From NCBI GenBank assembly GCA_963522145.1, contig CAUQXI010000012.1:42949-106948 (forward strand): a stretch of 64,000 nt of DNA. The letters are read 5' to 3'. A program made the translations under genes and the position numbers. Origin of the DNA: Mesorhizobium_B sp963522145. GTDB lineage: Bacteria > Pseudomonadota > Alphaproteobacteria > Rhizobiales > Rhizobiaceae. The stretch's first letter is position 1. Every line of letters starts with the position of its first letter. This document shows positions 16,429-25,173 of the stretch, in pieces. The notes below the pieces were generated by a model. That model did not search any database. It saw only the letters and a list, made by a program, of their open reading frames with translations, and was not told the origin of the DNA.

Positions 16429-18465
16429 TCAGAAATCCTTGGCAAGCCTCAGGGCATCGTAGATCGCTGCGTGTGTGTTGCGAGCGGCGACGGCGTCGCC
16501 GATGCGGAACAGCTGGAAGCGTCCCTCGGGATGGCGCGCCACCGACTGGCGCCGCCCGTCGAGAAGCTCATCATAGGATACCTCGCCGTGGTTCGATGAG
16601 CGCGGCTTCAGCTCGAAATAGATCTCGTCGAGCGGAACAGTGCCGTGGTTGATGACGATCTGGTCGACGACGCGTTCTTTTTGCACGCCGCCGTAATCGC
16701 TTCCCACCTGGGCCACCAGCTGGTTGCCGCGCTTCTCGACGGATTCAAGGCGCCAGGTGACGGTGAAGGTGACGTCGAGCTTCTGAAGCGAGCGCATATA
16801 GGGCACGAGGTTCATCGCCATGACTTCCGGCGCGAAGGATCGGTCGGGCGTCATGATCTCGACCGCCGCCCCGGCATTGGCGAGGAACTCGGCGGCCTGC
16901 AGCCCGGCATGGTCGCCCGCATCGTCGAAGAGCAGCACATTGGCGCCCGGCTTGACGTCGCCGGAAATGATGTCCCAGGAGGATACAACGAATTCGTTGC
17001 CCGCGCTCAGTACGTCCGTATGCGCCATGCCGCCGGTCGCGATGACGACGATGTCGGGGCTTTCCGCCTCGATCGCGCCGGCTTCCGCCCATGCGTTGAA
17101 ATGGAACCTCACGCCGAGCTTCTCGCATTGCGCCATGCGCCAGTCGATGATGCTCATCATCTCCCTGCGCCGGGGGCTTCGGGCGGTGAGGCGGATCTGC
17201 CCGCCGGGATTGGCGGCGGCCTCGAAGACCGTGACCGTGTGCCCTCGCTCAGCCGATACGCGCGCCGCCTCCAGCCCGGCTGGGCCGGCGCCGACGATCA
17301 CGACCTTCTTGCGGGTCTCGGCCTTTGCGATCACATGCGGCATGGTTTCTTCGCGGCCGGTCGCTGCATTGTGGATGCAGAAGGCGAGACCGCCCTGGTA
17401 GATGCGGTCGAGGCAGTAATTGGCGCCGACGCAGGGGCGGATATCGTCCTCGCGCTTTTCCATGATCTTGCGGACGATGTGCGGGTCGGTCATGTGGGCG
17501 CGCGTCATGCCCACCATGTCGACCTTGCCGGATTCGATCGCATAGCGGGCGGTCGCGACGTCGGGGATCTTCGCGGCGTGGAAGGTCGGAAACTGCGTCG
17601 CCGCCCGGATCTCGCCGGCGAAGTCGAGATGCGGCGAATTTGCCATGCCTTGGATCGGGATGACGTCCGTCAGGCCGGGATCCGTGTCGATGTGGCCGCG
17701 GATGACATTGAGGTAGTCGATCAGCCCGCTTTCCTTGAGGCGCCTGGAGATTTCGAGCCCGTCCGCCTTGTCGGTGCCCCCGGCAAGCCGCTCGTCTGCG
17801 GTGTACCGGACGCCGAGGATGAAATCGTCGCCGGCCCGCGCGCGGATCGCCTTAAAGACGTCGAGGCAGAAGCGCATCCGGTTCTCGAGAGCGCCGCCAT
17901 AGGGACCATCGAGCTCGTTGGTGAGCGGCGACGCGAACTGGTCGATGAGATGCCCGTAGGCCTCGAGCTCGACGCCGTCCATGCCGCCGGCCTTCATGCG
18001 CTCGGCGGCATCGGCGAAGTCCCCGATGATGCGCTCGATGTCCCAGTCTTCGAGCTTCTTGGGAAAGGCGCGGTGTGCGACCTCGCGCTGATGGGACGGG
18101 GCCACGACCGGGAGCCAGTCTCCCTTGTCCCAGCGTGTCCGGCGTCCGAGATGAGTGAGCTGGATCATGATCGCCGCGCCCTCCTCGTGGACGGCATCGG
18201 TCATCTGCCTGATCCAGGGCACGATCTCGTCCTTGTAGGCGAGAAGGTTGTTGAAGACCGGCGGGCTGTCCCGGGAAACGGCGGCGGAACCAGCCGTCAT
18301 GGTCATGGCGACGCCGCCTTTCGCCCGCTCCACGGTGTAGGCGCGATAGCGCTCCTTCGGCATCCCATCCTCAGGATAGGCAGGCTCGTGCGACGTCACG
18401 ATGATGCGGTTGCGCAGCGTTAGGTGCTTGAGCCTGTAGGGTTGCAGAAGAGGGTCGTCGGACAT
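16429..18465 (-). CDS. TMADH/DgcA-like NADH:flavin oxidoreductase (N-demethylase candidate)
   Basis: A 678-aa multidomain flavoenzyme. Residues 1-340 form an old-yellow-enzyme TIM barrel for FMN (LTHLGRRTRW, EAYGHLIDQFASPLTN, PYGGALENRMRF); about 385-678 form FAD/NAD(P)-type Rossmann folds (VVIVGAGPAGLEAARVSAERG). The arrangement is that of trimethylamine dehydrogenase and of the DgcA/StcD proteins, which oxidatively demethylate dimethylglycine or N-methylproline. Where the family has four Cys for a 4Fe-4S cluster, this protein has C345, A348, C351 and C363, so one ligand is replaced. Divergent from the TetR gene across the paired operators. Substrate not determinable from sequence. Confidence 0.85.
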   Translation of the reverse strand: MSDDPLLQPYRLKHLTLRNRIIVTSHEPAYPEDGMPKERYRAYTVERAKGGVAMTMTAGSAAVSRDSPPVFNNLLAYKDEIVPWIRQMTDAVHEEGAAIMIQLTHLGRRTRWDKGDWLPVVAPSHQREVAHRAFPKKLEDWDIERIIGDFADAAERMKAGGMDGVELEAYGHLIDQFASPLTNELDGPYGGALENRMRFCLDVFKAIRARAGDDFILGVRYTADERLAGGTDKADGLEISRRLKESGLIDYLNVIRGHIDTDPGLTDVIPIQGMANSPHLDFAGEIRAATQFPTFHAAKIPDVATARYAIESGKVDMVGMTRAHMTDPHIVRKIMEKREDDIRPCVGANYCLDRIYQGGLAFCIHNAATGREETMPHVIAKAETRKKVVIVGAGPAGLEAARVSAERGHTVTVFEAAANPGGQIRLTARSPRRREMMSIIDWRMAQCEKLGVRFHFNAWAEAGAIEAESPDIVVIATGGMAHTDVLSAGNEFVVSSWDIISGDVKPGANVLLFDDAGDHAGLQAAEFLANAGAAVEIMTPDRSFAPEVMAMNLVPYMRSLQKLDVTFTVTWRLESVEKRGNQLVAQVGSDYGGVQKERVVDQIVINHGTVPLDEIYFELKPRSSNHGEVSYDELLDGRRQSVARHPEGRFQLFRIGDAVAARNTHAAIYDALRLAKDF

Positions 18466-18510
18466 CGAACAGGCTCAGGATGGATCGCGGGAAGCCTTGT
18501 TCTATCCAAG

Positions 18511-18572
18511 AATGTACACTTATGTCAATTCGGTCTCATGTGTAGTCCACTTGATCGACACGCGTGTACATT
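18511..18572. promoter_or_regulatory. Paired inverted 17-mers, probable TetR operators
   Basis: AATGTACACTTATGTCA (18511-18527, plus) and AATGTACACGCGTGTCG (read on minus, 18572-18556) agree at 13 of 17 positions and face each other across 28 bases. Each contains a TGTACA palindrome. They fill the 147-bp gap between the divergent flavoenzyme and TetR genes, so autoregulation by the TetR protein is the simplest reading; which protein binds is inferred from position only. Confidence 0.6.
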
Positions 18573-18612
18573 CGCGTTGCCTTTCGTAGTCCAGCCATGG
18601 TAGGACGCGCAC

Positions 18613-19257
18613 ATGGATCAGGTCGTGCAAGACAGCGGATGGCGCGGCTCGCCGGAGGGCTGGCTCGAAGCCGCCTACGAGGCACTGCTTGAGTCCGGCG
18701 TCGACTCCGTGAAGATTTTGCCGCTCGCCAAGCGGCTGGGCCTATCGCGCACGAGCTTCTACTGGTTCTTCAAGGATCGGGAGGAGGTGCTGGCGGCACT
18801 CGTCGAAAGGTGGCGGCTTAAGAACACCGGCAGCCTGATCAAGCAGACCGAAGCCTATGCGGAGTCCATCGTCGAAGCGGTGCTCAATGTCTTCGACTGC
18901 TGGTTCGATAAATCCCTGTTCGACGCCCCGTTCGAGTTTGCGATGCGAAGCTGGGCGCTGCAATCACCGGACGTGCTGGCCCAGGTCCAGGAGGCGGATG
19001 TTCTCCGCATCGACGCGTTGACCCGCATGTTCGTCAAGTTCGGCTGTGGCGAGGGTCCGGCCGAGGTGCGCGCCCGAACGATCTACCTCGTTCAGATCGG
19101 CTACATCTCGATGCAGTCGGATGAGCAGCTTGCGGTGCGCATGAAGCGCATTCCCGAATATGTCGAGATTTTCGCGGGCAAGGCCCCCCAGCGGCGCGAA
19201 CTGGACCGCTTCTTCGCGAGGCATGGCGACACGCCGGACGACGGCCCGCCGGGATGA
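18613..19257 (+). CDS. TetR/AcrR family transcriptional regulator
   Basis: A 214-aa regulator. Residues 15-65 are the TetR helix-turn-helix: WLEAAYEALLESGVDSVKI, then LAKRLGLSRTSFYWFFKDREE. The remainder is an all-helical ligand-binding and dimerisation domain with no recognisable ligand signature. Members usually repress neighbouring genes until a small molecule binds. It is divergent from one flavoenzyme gene and overlaps the following ProC-like gene by four bases (ATGA), so it probably controls both directions through the paired 17-mers. Confidence 0.9.
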   Translation: MDQVVQDSGWRGSPEGWLEAAYEALLESGVDSVKILPLAKRLGLSRTSFYWFFKDREEVLAALVERWRLKNTGSLIKQTEAYAESIVEAVLNVFDCWFDKSLFDAPFEFAMRSWALQSPDVLAQVQEADVLRIDALTRMFVKFGCGEGPAEVRARTIYLVQIGYISMQSDEQLAVRMKRIPEYVEIFAGKAPQRRELDRFFARHGDTPDDGPPG

Positions 19258-20114
19258 GCAAACAAAGGCGCATCGGGATCATCGGCGCAGGCGGCTGGCT
19301 TGGAGGAGCATTTCTGCAGGGGCTGGTCGATGCCGACATTGTTGCCGTCGATCAGCTCACGCCTTCCTTTCGAAGCAGGCAGCCGCGCATCCTCCCGCAT
19401 GCGAGGTGGACCAGAAACAATCAGGAACTCGTCGACCGGTCGGATGTCATCATCGTTTCGGTTCGTCCCCAGGACTTTCCCGCGCTGGAGGCGGTGACCC
19501 AGGGCAAGCTGGTCGTTTCCGTGATGGCCGGCATCACGCTCTCGCAGTTGTCGCGGCGTTTCCGAACCGATCGTGTGGTGCGCGCGCTTCCGAATGGCGC
19601 AGCTGAAGTGAGAAAGTCCTACACGCCTTGGATTGCGTCGAAAGGGGCAAGTGCGGCGGATCGCGTCCTGGTTCAGCAGATGCTGGAGGCCGTTGGCGCC
19701 GCTGACGAGGTCGCGACCGAAGCGGACATCGACTACCTTACAGGACTGACCGGCTCAGGCCCCGCCTTTCCTGCTCTTCTGGCAGCGGCGATGATGGACG
19801 ATGCTGAAAGGCGTGGGATCGATCGCACCATCGCCCGGCGATGCGTGAACGCCGTGCTGGCGGGAGCCGGCCGGCTGGTGGAGCTGCACGCGGAAAGTCC
19901 CGACAGCGTGGTCCGGACATTCATGGATTATCGCGGAACGACGGCTGCGGCGATCCAGGCGATGCGCGACGCCGGCTTCGAAACGGCAGTCGGCAAAGGG
20001 CTGGCCGCGGCTCTTCAAAAATCGATCGAGATGGGCCGAGACGCTGAAAAGGTCGAACGGGACGCCATGCCTCGCGAAGCCACGCGAGGCGATCACAAAC
20101 GGAACGAGAAGTGA
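19254..20114 (+). CDS. ProC-like (pyrroline-5-carboxylate reductase family) protein
   Basis: A 286-aa protein with the ProC fold: an N-terminal Rossmann domain (RIGIIGAGGWLGGAFLQGL), the VIIVSVRPQDF and LVVSVMAGITLSQLSRRF strands, RALPNGAAEV, and the dimerisation domain with LTGSGPAFPALLAAAM. It departs from housekeeping ProC: the TSPGGTT substrate motif reads FMDYRGTT, and the region before the nucleotide loop is GGWLGGA rather than GxGNMG. A NAD(P)H-dependent imine reductase or dehydrogenase acting on a pyrroline-like product is inferred. It is translationally coupled to the TetR gene and upstream of the second flavoenzyme. Confidence 0.8.
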   Translation: MSKQRRIGIIGAGGWLGGAFLQGLVDADIVAVDQLTPSFRSRQPRILPHARWTRNNQELVDRSDVIIVSVRPQDFPALEAVTQGKLVVSVMAGITLSQLSRRFRTDRVVRALPNGAAEVRKSYTPWIASKGASAADRVLVQQMLEAVGAADEVATEADIDYLTGLTGSGPAFPALLAAAMMDDAERRGIDRTIARRCVNAVLAGAGRLVELHAESPDSVVRTFMDYRGTTAAAIQAMRDAGFETAVGKGLAAALQKSIEMGRDAEKVERDAMPREATRGDHKRNEK

Positions 20115-20237
20115 GTGTCGGATGCCGCGTTTGTCGGGTTTGCAAGCCGGCCATCGCTCCAAGTGAGGGCCGTCCACCTCGCGCCTGGAAACTGCTTGCT
20201 CCCTCGTTGAGCTCACTTGCGTACCGGAAGGTGCACG

Positions 20238-22223
20238 ATGTCCGCGAAATTCCCCCGCCTCTTCTCCCCGCTCCAGCTGCGCTCCCGCACATTGCGGAAC
20301 CGGATCGTCTTCGGCGCTCATACGGCGAACATGGCGGTCGATGGACTGCCGGCCGAGCGCCACCTCGCTTATTACCGCGAAAGAGCGCTGGGCGGCGCCG
20401 CCATGATCGTGGTCGAGCCCATGCCCGTCCATGCCGCCGCAGTGCTGACGCGCGGCAATTTCCGCCACTCCGACGATGCCGTCATCCCCCATTTCAGGAA
20501 GCTCGTCGAGGCGATCAAGGAGAACGGGACGGTCGCGATCCAGCAGCTCTACCATGTCGGCGCCCACGGCGATTCCGACAACTCGTTCCATCCGCACTGG
20601 TCGCCGTCGGGTCTGCCCAGCTACCATGACAGCGACGGGTCCCATCCCATGACAGAGGATGAGATCTGGGAAACGATCGACGGCTTCGTGCAGGCCGCGC
20701 GGCGCTGCTGCGAAGCGGGGTTCGATGGCGTGGAGGTCTGGGCAGCCTATCTCGGCATGGTCGACCAGTTCTGGACCCCCTGGAGCAACCGGCGCGAGGA
20801 CCGATGGGGCGGCTCGCTTGAAAACCGCACCCGCATGTCCCGGGAGATCCTGACACGGGTGCGGCAGGTATGCGGTCCCGATTTCCTTATCGGGCTGGCA
20901 GTCAGCGACGAGCCCGGAAACCCGATCGCGCTCAAACACGGGGAGATCGCCGAGATCGTCGGGCGGCACGACGAGGAGGGCCTCATCGACTACGTGACCT
21001 GCGGCTCGGGCGGCTACATCGACTTTCACAGCCTGATGCCGACCTTTCTTTATCCCGAGAAGCTCGGCGCGGACCTCGCATCCGTGTTGAAGAAGGTCGT
21101 CAGGAATGCGGTCGTGATGGCCGAAAGCCACATCCGGACGCCGGAAAACGCGGAAGCGGTGCTCGGCGAGGGCGCAGCCGACCTCGTGTCGATCGTGCGC
21201 GGGCAGATCGCCGATCCCCATCTCGCGCGAAAGGCCGGCGATGACCGCCCCGAAGACATCCGGGGGTGCATCTCGTGCAACCAGATGTGCTGGGGCCGCC
21301 GCTCGCGCGACTACTGGATCAGCTGTCTGATCAACCCTTCCGCAGGGCGCGAGTTCGAGTGGAACGGCGACCGGTTCACCAGGACCGACGAACCCAGGCG
21401 CGTCTTCGTGATCGGCGGCGGTCCGGCGGGGCTGGAAGCGGCGCGGGTTGCGGCCGAGCGCGGCCACGCCGTGACTCTGTCGGAGGCCGCGAACCGGCTG
21501 GGCGGCAACTTCCTGCTGGCGGGCCTTCAACCGCGGCGGGGGCAGATCCTCGACCTGCTGGGGTGGTACGAGCGTCAGCTCGACAGGCTAGGCGTCGAGA
21601 TACGGCTCAACACCTTCGTGGAAGCGGAAGAGATCGATGCCACGCAGGCCGACATCGTGATCCTGGCGACCGGCTCCTTCTCGCCCGAAACAGGCTTCCA
21701 GAAGTCGCTGCCCGCCATCGAGACGCTGCCGGGAATCGAGAACGGCAATGTCTTCACGGTTGAAAGCGTCATGGCCAGACAGGCGAGGCCGGGCAACCGC
21801 GTTCTCCTGCTGGATGAGGGCGGCGGGTGGAGAGGGTGCGGCACCGCCTGGAAGATGGCCGAGGAAGGTCACCTCGTCACCATCGTCACGCCCGATCCGC
21901 TTGTCGGCAAGGAGCTGCAGCGGACCGCCGCGGATGTTCCGATGCGGCGGGCGCTGCGCAAGCTCGGCGTCCATTGGATCACGGAGGCGAGCATCGCTGA
22001 ATGGCGCGGAAACGGCGCGATCCTCGTGGACCACAACACCGGAGAACAAAGCTTCGTGGAAGCGGATGCGCTCGTCATGGCGACCACCAACGTTCCCGCC
22101 GACTGGCTTTCGGCCAGCCTCGCCGGACTGGGCGTTCCGTTCCGCCAGATCGGCGACTGCGCAGCGCCGCGGCAGGCACCCTACGCATTCTTTGAAGGCA
22201 GAAAAGCCGGATTGGAGATTTGA
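20238..22223 (+). CDS. Second TMADH-like FMN/4Fe-4S/FAD oxidoreductase
   Basis: A 661-aa paralogue of the flavoenzyme at 16429. The TIM barrel (1-340) is followed by a complete cluster motif C344-x2-C347-x3-C351-x11-C363, so a 4Fe-4S cluster is expected, then GGGPAGLEAARVAAERG near 393 for FAD/NAD(P). The active-site loop reads WAAYLGMVDQFWTPWSN with no His, unlike classical family members, which suggests a different substrate. The ATG at 20238 has GGAAGG seven bases upstream. The next gene begins two bases after the stop, so the two are one unit. Likely role: oxidative C-N cleavage or demethylation; substrate unknown. Confidence 0.85.
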   Translation: MSAKFPRLFSPLQLRSRTLRNRIVFGAHTANMAVDGLPAERHLAYYRERALGGAAMIVVEPMPVHAAAVLTRGNFRHSDDAVIPHFRKLVEAIKENGTVAIQQLYHVGAHGDSDNSFHPHWSPSGLPSYHDSDGSHPMTEDEIWETIDGFVQAARRCCEAGFDGVEVWAAYLGMVDQFWTPWSNRREDRWGGSLENRTRMSREILTRVRQVCGPDFLIGLAVSDEPGNPIALKHGEIAEIVGRHDEEGLIDYVTCGSGGYIDFHSLMPTFLYPEKLGADLASVLKKVVRNAVVMAESHIRTPENAEAVLGEGAADLVSIVRGQIADPHLARKAGDDRPEDIRGCISCNQMCWGRRSRDYWISCLINPSAGREFEWNGDRFTRTDEPRRVFVIGGGPAGLEAARVAAERGHAVTLSEAANRLGGNFLLAGLQPRRGQILDLLGWYERQLDRLGVEIRLNTFVEAEEIDATQADIVILATGSFSPETGFQKSLPAIETLPGIENGNVFTVESVMARQARPGNRVLLLDEGGGWRGCGTAWKMAEEGHLVTIVTPDPLVGKELQRTAADVPMRRALRKLGVHWITEASIAEWRGNGAILVDHNTGEQSFVEADALVMATTNVPADWLSASLAGLGVPFRQIGDCAAPRQAPYAFFEGRKAGLEI

Positions 22224-22224
22224 A

Positions 22225-23241
22225 ATGCCAGATCCGGAAATGCCGGACGAGGTGACGCTCAGCCGCGCGCAGGCCGAGGAACTGGCGATGCGCGCCTGCC
22301 TGGCGGCCGGCGCGGATTCAGCCTCTGCCCGATCGCTCGTGGATGCCACCTTATCCGCAGCGCTCCATGGCTCGCCCGCGGTGGGGTTCCCCCACTTCGT
22401 CGACTACCTTTCGGCCTTTCGCGCGGGCCGCATCAAGCGCCAGCCGAAGCCCGCTTTGTCACGCCCGTTTCCGGCCTTTCTGGCGTCCGATGCGGATGGC
22501 GGAATCGCGCAGCTCGGCTTTGATCTGGCATTCGGAGACCTATTGGAAACGGTTCGACGGCTTGGAATGGCCGTCTTCAGCCAGAAGAACAGCTTCACGA
22601 CCGGCGAACTCGGCTATTATGTTCGCAGGCTCGCCGAGCAGGGAATCGTTTCGTTGGCCGCGACCAACGCGCATGCCTTGATGGTTCCCGAGGCGGGCAG
22701 GCCCACCGTCTACAGCACCAACCCTCTGGCTTTCGGCTTTCCCCTGGGGGACGGGTCGGCTCCCCTCGTCATCGACCAATCCACAAGCGCGACGGCCTTT
22801 GTGAACATCGTCCGTGCGGCCGGAGAAGGCCGGACGATCCCGGAAGGATGGGCGGTCGACCGTAGGGGCGCCGCGACGACGGATGCCGCCGAAGCACTCG
22901 CCGGCGCGCTGCTGCCTTTCGGCGGGCGCAAGGGCGCCAATCTGGCCCTGCTGGTGGAGATGATGTCGGCAGGCCTGTCCGGCGGGGCCTGGTCGCTGGA
23001 CGCAGCGGATTTCAGGTCCGGGACCACGTCGCCGGCCGTGGGGCTGACAGTGATCGCGATCATGCCCGGCAGTGCCGCCGATGGTCTCATCGGGCGCGCG
23101 CGCGAACAGGTGCGGCGCCTTCGAAGCAAGGATGTCTATGTGCCGGGAGTGAGCCGCGAAAGAGCCTCGCAGCCGCTTCTGAACGAGCTGACGATGCCGC
23201 GTAGCGTGTTTGAAGCGCTGTCAAAGTTCACCGGCGAATGA
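22225..23241 (+). CDS. Malate/L-lactate dehydrogenase (Ldh2) family oxidoreductase
   Basis: A 338-aa protein of the Ldh2/MDH2 family, NAD(P)H enzymes unrelated to classical LDH that include the pyrroline-2-carboxylate/piperideine-2-carboxylate reductase DpkA and ureidoglycolate dehydrogenase. Recognisable are the N-terminal HGSPAVGFPHFVDYLSAFR, TNAHALMVPEAGRPTVYSTNPLAFGFPLG, VIDQSTSATAFVNIV, and LPFGGRKGANLALLVEMMSAGLSGG. The His of the S-x-G-(H/V) position is not in the usual place. It is co-transcribed with the flavoenzyme (start two bases after its stop). With a ProC-like gene nearby, a cyclic imine substrate is plausible but unproven. Confidence 0.85.
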   Translation: MPDPEMPDEVTLSRAQAEELAMRACLAAGADSASARSLVDATLSAALHGSPAVGFPHFVDYLSAFRAGRIKRQPKPALSRPFPAFLASDADGGIAQLGFDLAFGDLLETVRRLGMAVFSQKNSFTTGELGYYVRRLAEQGIVSLAATNAHALMVPEAGRPTVYSTNPLAFGFPLGDGSAPLVIDQSTSATAFVNIVRAAGEGRTIPEGWAVDRRGAATTDAAEALAGALLPFGGRKGANLALLVEMMSAGLSGGAWSLDAADFRSGTTSPAVGLTVIAIMPGSAADGLIGRAREQVRRLRSKDVYVPGVSRERASQPLLNELTMPRSVFEALSKFTGE

Positions 23242-23468
23242 AGGGCAGCGCCAGTCGCCGCTCGAACATTGCAGCAGTCGAGTTCATCGAGCTCGTGCAA
23301 CCGTCAATCAGACGCCCTAGCGGCTTCGGCGACGGTGTCGGTCGAAATCGCGAGCCTCTTCCGTGTCAGCCAGTTGAGGCGATGCGCCTCCCCTCCCGCC
23401 GGCACGCAGCCGGTTCTCCGACAATCAGGCTTCTGCCCGATCGCAGGAGAACTGTTTAGGAACAGGGC

Positions 23469-25118
23469 TCAGCCTTCAAGCCAGACCTTTTGCAGGTCGA
23501 TCTGAAATGTCTGGTGTATCCCGTAATTCCTCACCTTCGGGCTCATGTGGCAGTACAAATTCTGCCAGTAAGGCTGGATGATGATGCCCGAGTCCTGGAG
23601 GATCGTTTCCACATCCTTCATCACCTCGCGCCTTTTTTCGGGATCGCTGATCGCGAGCGCTTCCTTCAGCTTGGCGTCGAAGTCGGGATTGGAATAGGCC
23701 GTCTCGTTCCAGGCCTCTCCCGTCCGGTAGCCGAGCGCCAGGGTCTGCACTGCAAGCGGGCGCATGTACCAGATCGTGATGGAGTAAGGGTACTTGGTCC
23801 AGTCGTTCCAGAAGGTCGAGCCCGGCAGCACCGTGCGCTTGACCTTGATGCCGGCTTCACGAAGCTGCGCGGCGATCGCGTCGCCGGTGTTCTTCTGCCA
23901 GTCGTCCTCCACCGTGATGAGTTCGTGCTCGAAGTCGCTCTGGCCGGCTTCGGCCATCAGCTTCTTCGCGCCCTCCACGTCACGCGTCTTCTTGGGCAGG
24001 GGGTAATATTCCGGCTGGATCGGGGCGACATGGTGGTTCTCGCCCACGGTGCCGCGCCCGTTATAGCCGAGCTGGAGCACGACATTGTTGTCGACCGCCA
24101 TCTGCAGCGCATTGCGCACGCGCTTGTCGTCATAAGGTTTCTGCGAAACGTTCGTGCGCGCAACCACCGTTGTCGCGGTCGCCACCTCGGACTTCACGAG
24201 GTCCATCCCGCTCAGGATGTCTATGAAGTCGGCGGGCGTTTCCGAGTTGACGTCCACTTCACCGGACTCGAAGGCATTGACCGTGGCCGAGAAGTCGGTG
24301 CCGTAGTCGATGAATTCGACGCCGTCGAGCAGCGCCTCACCGCCCCACCACTTGCCGTTCTCGCGGCGCTTGATGACCGCCTTCTGGCCGACCTCATAGG
24401 AAACGAGTTCGAACGGTCCGGTCCCGATCGGCTTCTGGACAGGATCAGCCCCGTCCGCGTCGAAGTTGCGGTGGACGACCAGCGCGGGATAATCGGTCAG
24501 GTTCGGGATGATCGCGATGTCGGATCCGGCTAGCTTGAGCTGCACGGTGTGATCATCAACCTTTGTGATCGCGCCTTCCCTCGCCTTCCCGGTCTTCTCG
24601 TCGATGAGCCCGGCGACGCGTGCCGCCATTGAGTTGCCGGAAACGCTCTTCTCGCACCAGCGGTTGAGGTTGAAAACGACGTCGTCGGCGTTGAACTCGT
24701 CGCCGTTGTTCCATGTCACGCCTTTGCGGACGTGAAGCACGTATTCCGTGGCATCGTCATTGACGTCCCAGCTTTCCAGCAGCACCGGCTCGAACGTGAA
24801 CTCGCGCGTGTAGCGGACCAGCGGCTCGAGCCAGCCCCGCGCGACGTTCGCCAGCTCGGTCCAGTCATAGGTGCGCGGGTCCTTCTGGCCCTTGACGGCC
24901 ATGGCAACCCGCAGCGTCCCGCCCTTGGTTCCTTCCTGCGCGAAAGCCTGCGAAGGCGCGGCCAGACCGGCCAGACCGTAAGCAAGCGCCGTCGATGCGC
25001 CCATGGCGCTGGCGATCGCGAGGAATTCTCTGCGGTCCATGCGGCCCGCTCTTGCTTCCTCGCCCATCTTCTCGATCGCAGCAGGTACGCGATCACCATT
25101 GCTTCTGAAAAAACGCAT
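23469..25118 (-). CDS. ABC transporter substrate-binding protein (SBP_bac_5), Tat-exported
   Basis: A 549-aa periplasmic binding protein of the oligopeptide/nickel (DppA-like) cluster. Residues 24-60 form a twin-arginine signal: MDRREFLAIASAMGAS, then a hydrophobic stretch ending SQAFAQE. The mature protein shows the family fold (GGTLRVAM, LAESW-like LLESWDVNDDATEYVLHVRKGVTW, DDVVFNLNRW, PIGTGPFELVSYE, YSNPDFDAKLKEAL). No permease or ATPase genes accompany it in this window, so its partners are elsewhere. It is 55 bases downstream of the methyltransferase gene on the same strand, which suggests it captures the substrate of that pathway. Confidence 0.92.
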   Translation of the reverse strand: MRFFRSNGDRVPAAIEKMGEEARAGRMDRREFLAIASAMGASTALAYGLAGLAAPSQAFAQEGTKGGTLRVAMAVKGQKDPRTYDWTELANVARGWLEPLVRYTREFTFEPVLLESWDVNDDATEYVLHVRKGVTWNNGDEFNADDVVFNLNRWCEKSVSGNSMAARVAGLIDEKTGKAREGAITKVDDHTVQLKLAGSDIAIIPNLTDYPALVVHRNFDADGADPVQKPIGTGPFELVSYEVGQKAVIKRRENGKWWGGEALLDGVEFIDYGTDFSATVNAFESGEVDVNSETPADFIDILSGMDLVKSEVATATTVVARTNVSQKPYDDKRVRNALQMAVDNNVVLQLGYNGRGTVGENHHVAPIQPEYYPLPKKTRDVEGAKKLMAEAGQSDFEHELITVEDDWQKNTGDAIAAQLREAGIKVKRTVLPGSTFWNDWTKYPYSITIWYMRPLAVQTLALGYRTGEAWNETAYSNPDFDAKLKEALAISDPEKRREVMKDVETILQDSGIIIQPYWQNLYCHMSPKVRNYGIHQTFQIDLQKVWLEG

Positions 25119-25173
25119 GTCGGCTCCCCTTTTTTTCTACTTGATCATTGACGCGACGGCTGGACCAATTGCT

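Noticed and set aside
16645..18423. 592-codon frame antisense to the first flavoenzyme gene
   Set aside because: Shadow frame with Asp/His/Gly-rich composition and no motif; the minus-strand gene carries clear family motifs.
19755..21530. 591-codon frame antisense to the ProC-like and second flavoenzyme genes
   Set aside because: It crosses two well-supported genes on the other strand and shows no recognisable domain.
23269..23345. Possible relic of a resolvase-type helix-turn-helix (VSVEIASLFRVSQ) between the Ldh2 and binding-protein genes
   Set aside because: Only about 15 residues resemble a serine recombinase C-terminus; no catalytic domain or terminal repeats, so chance cannot be excluded.
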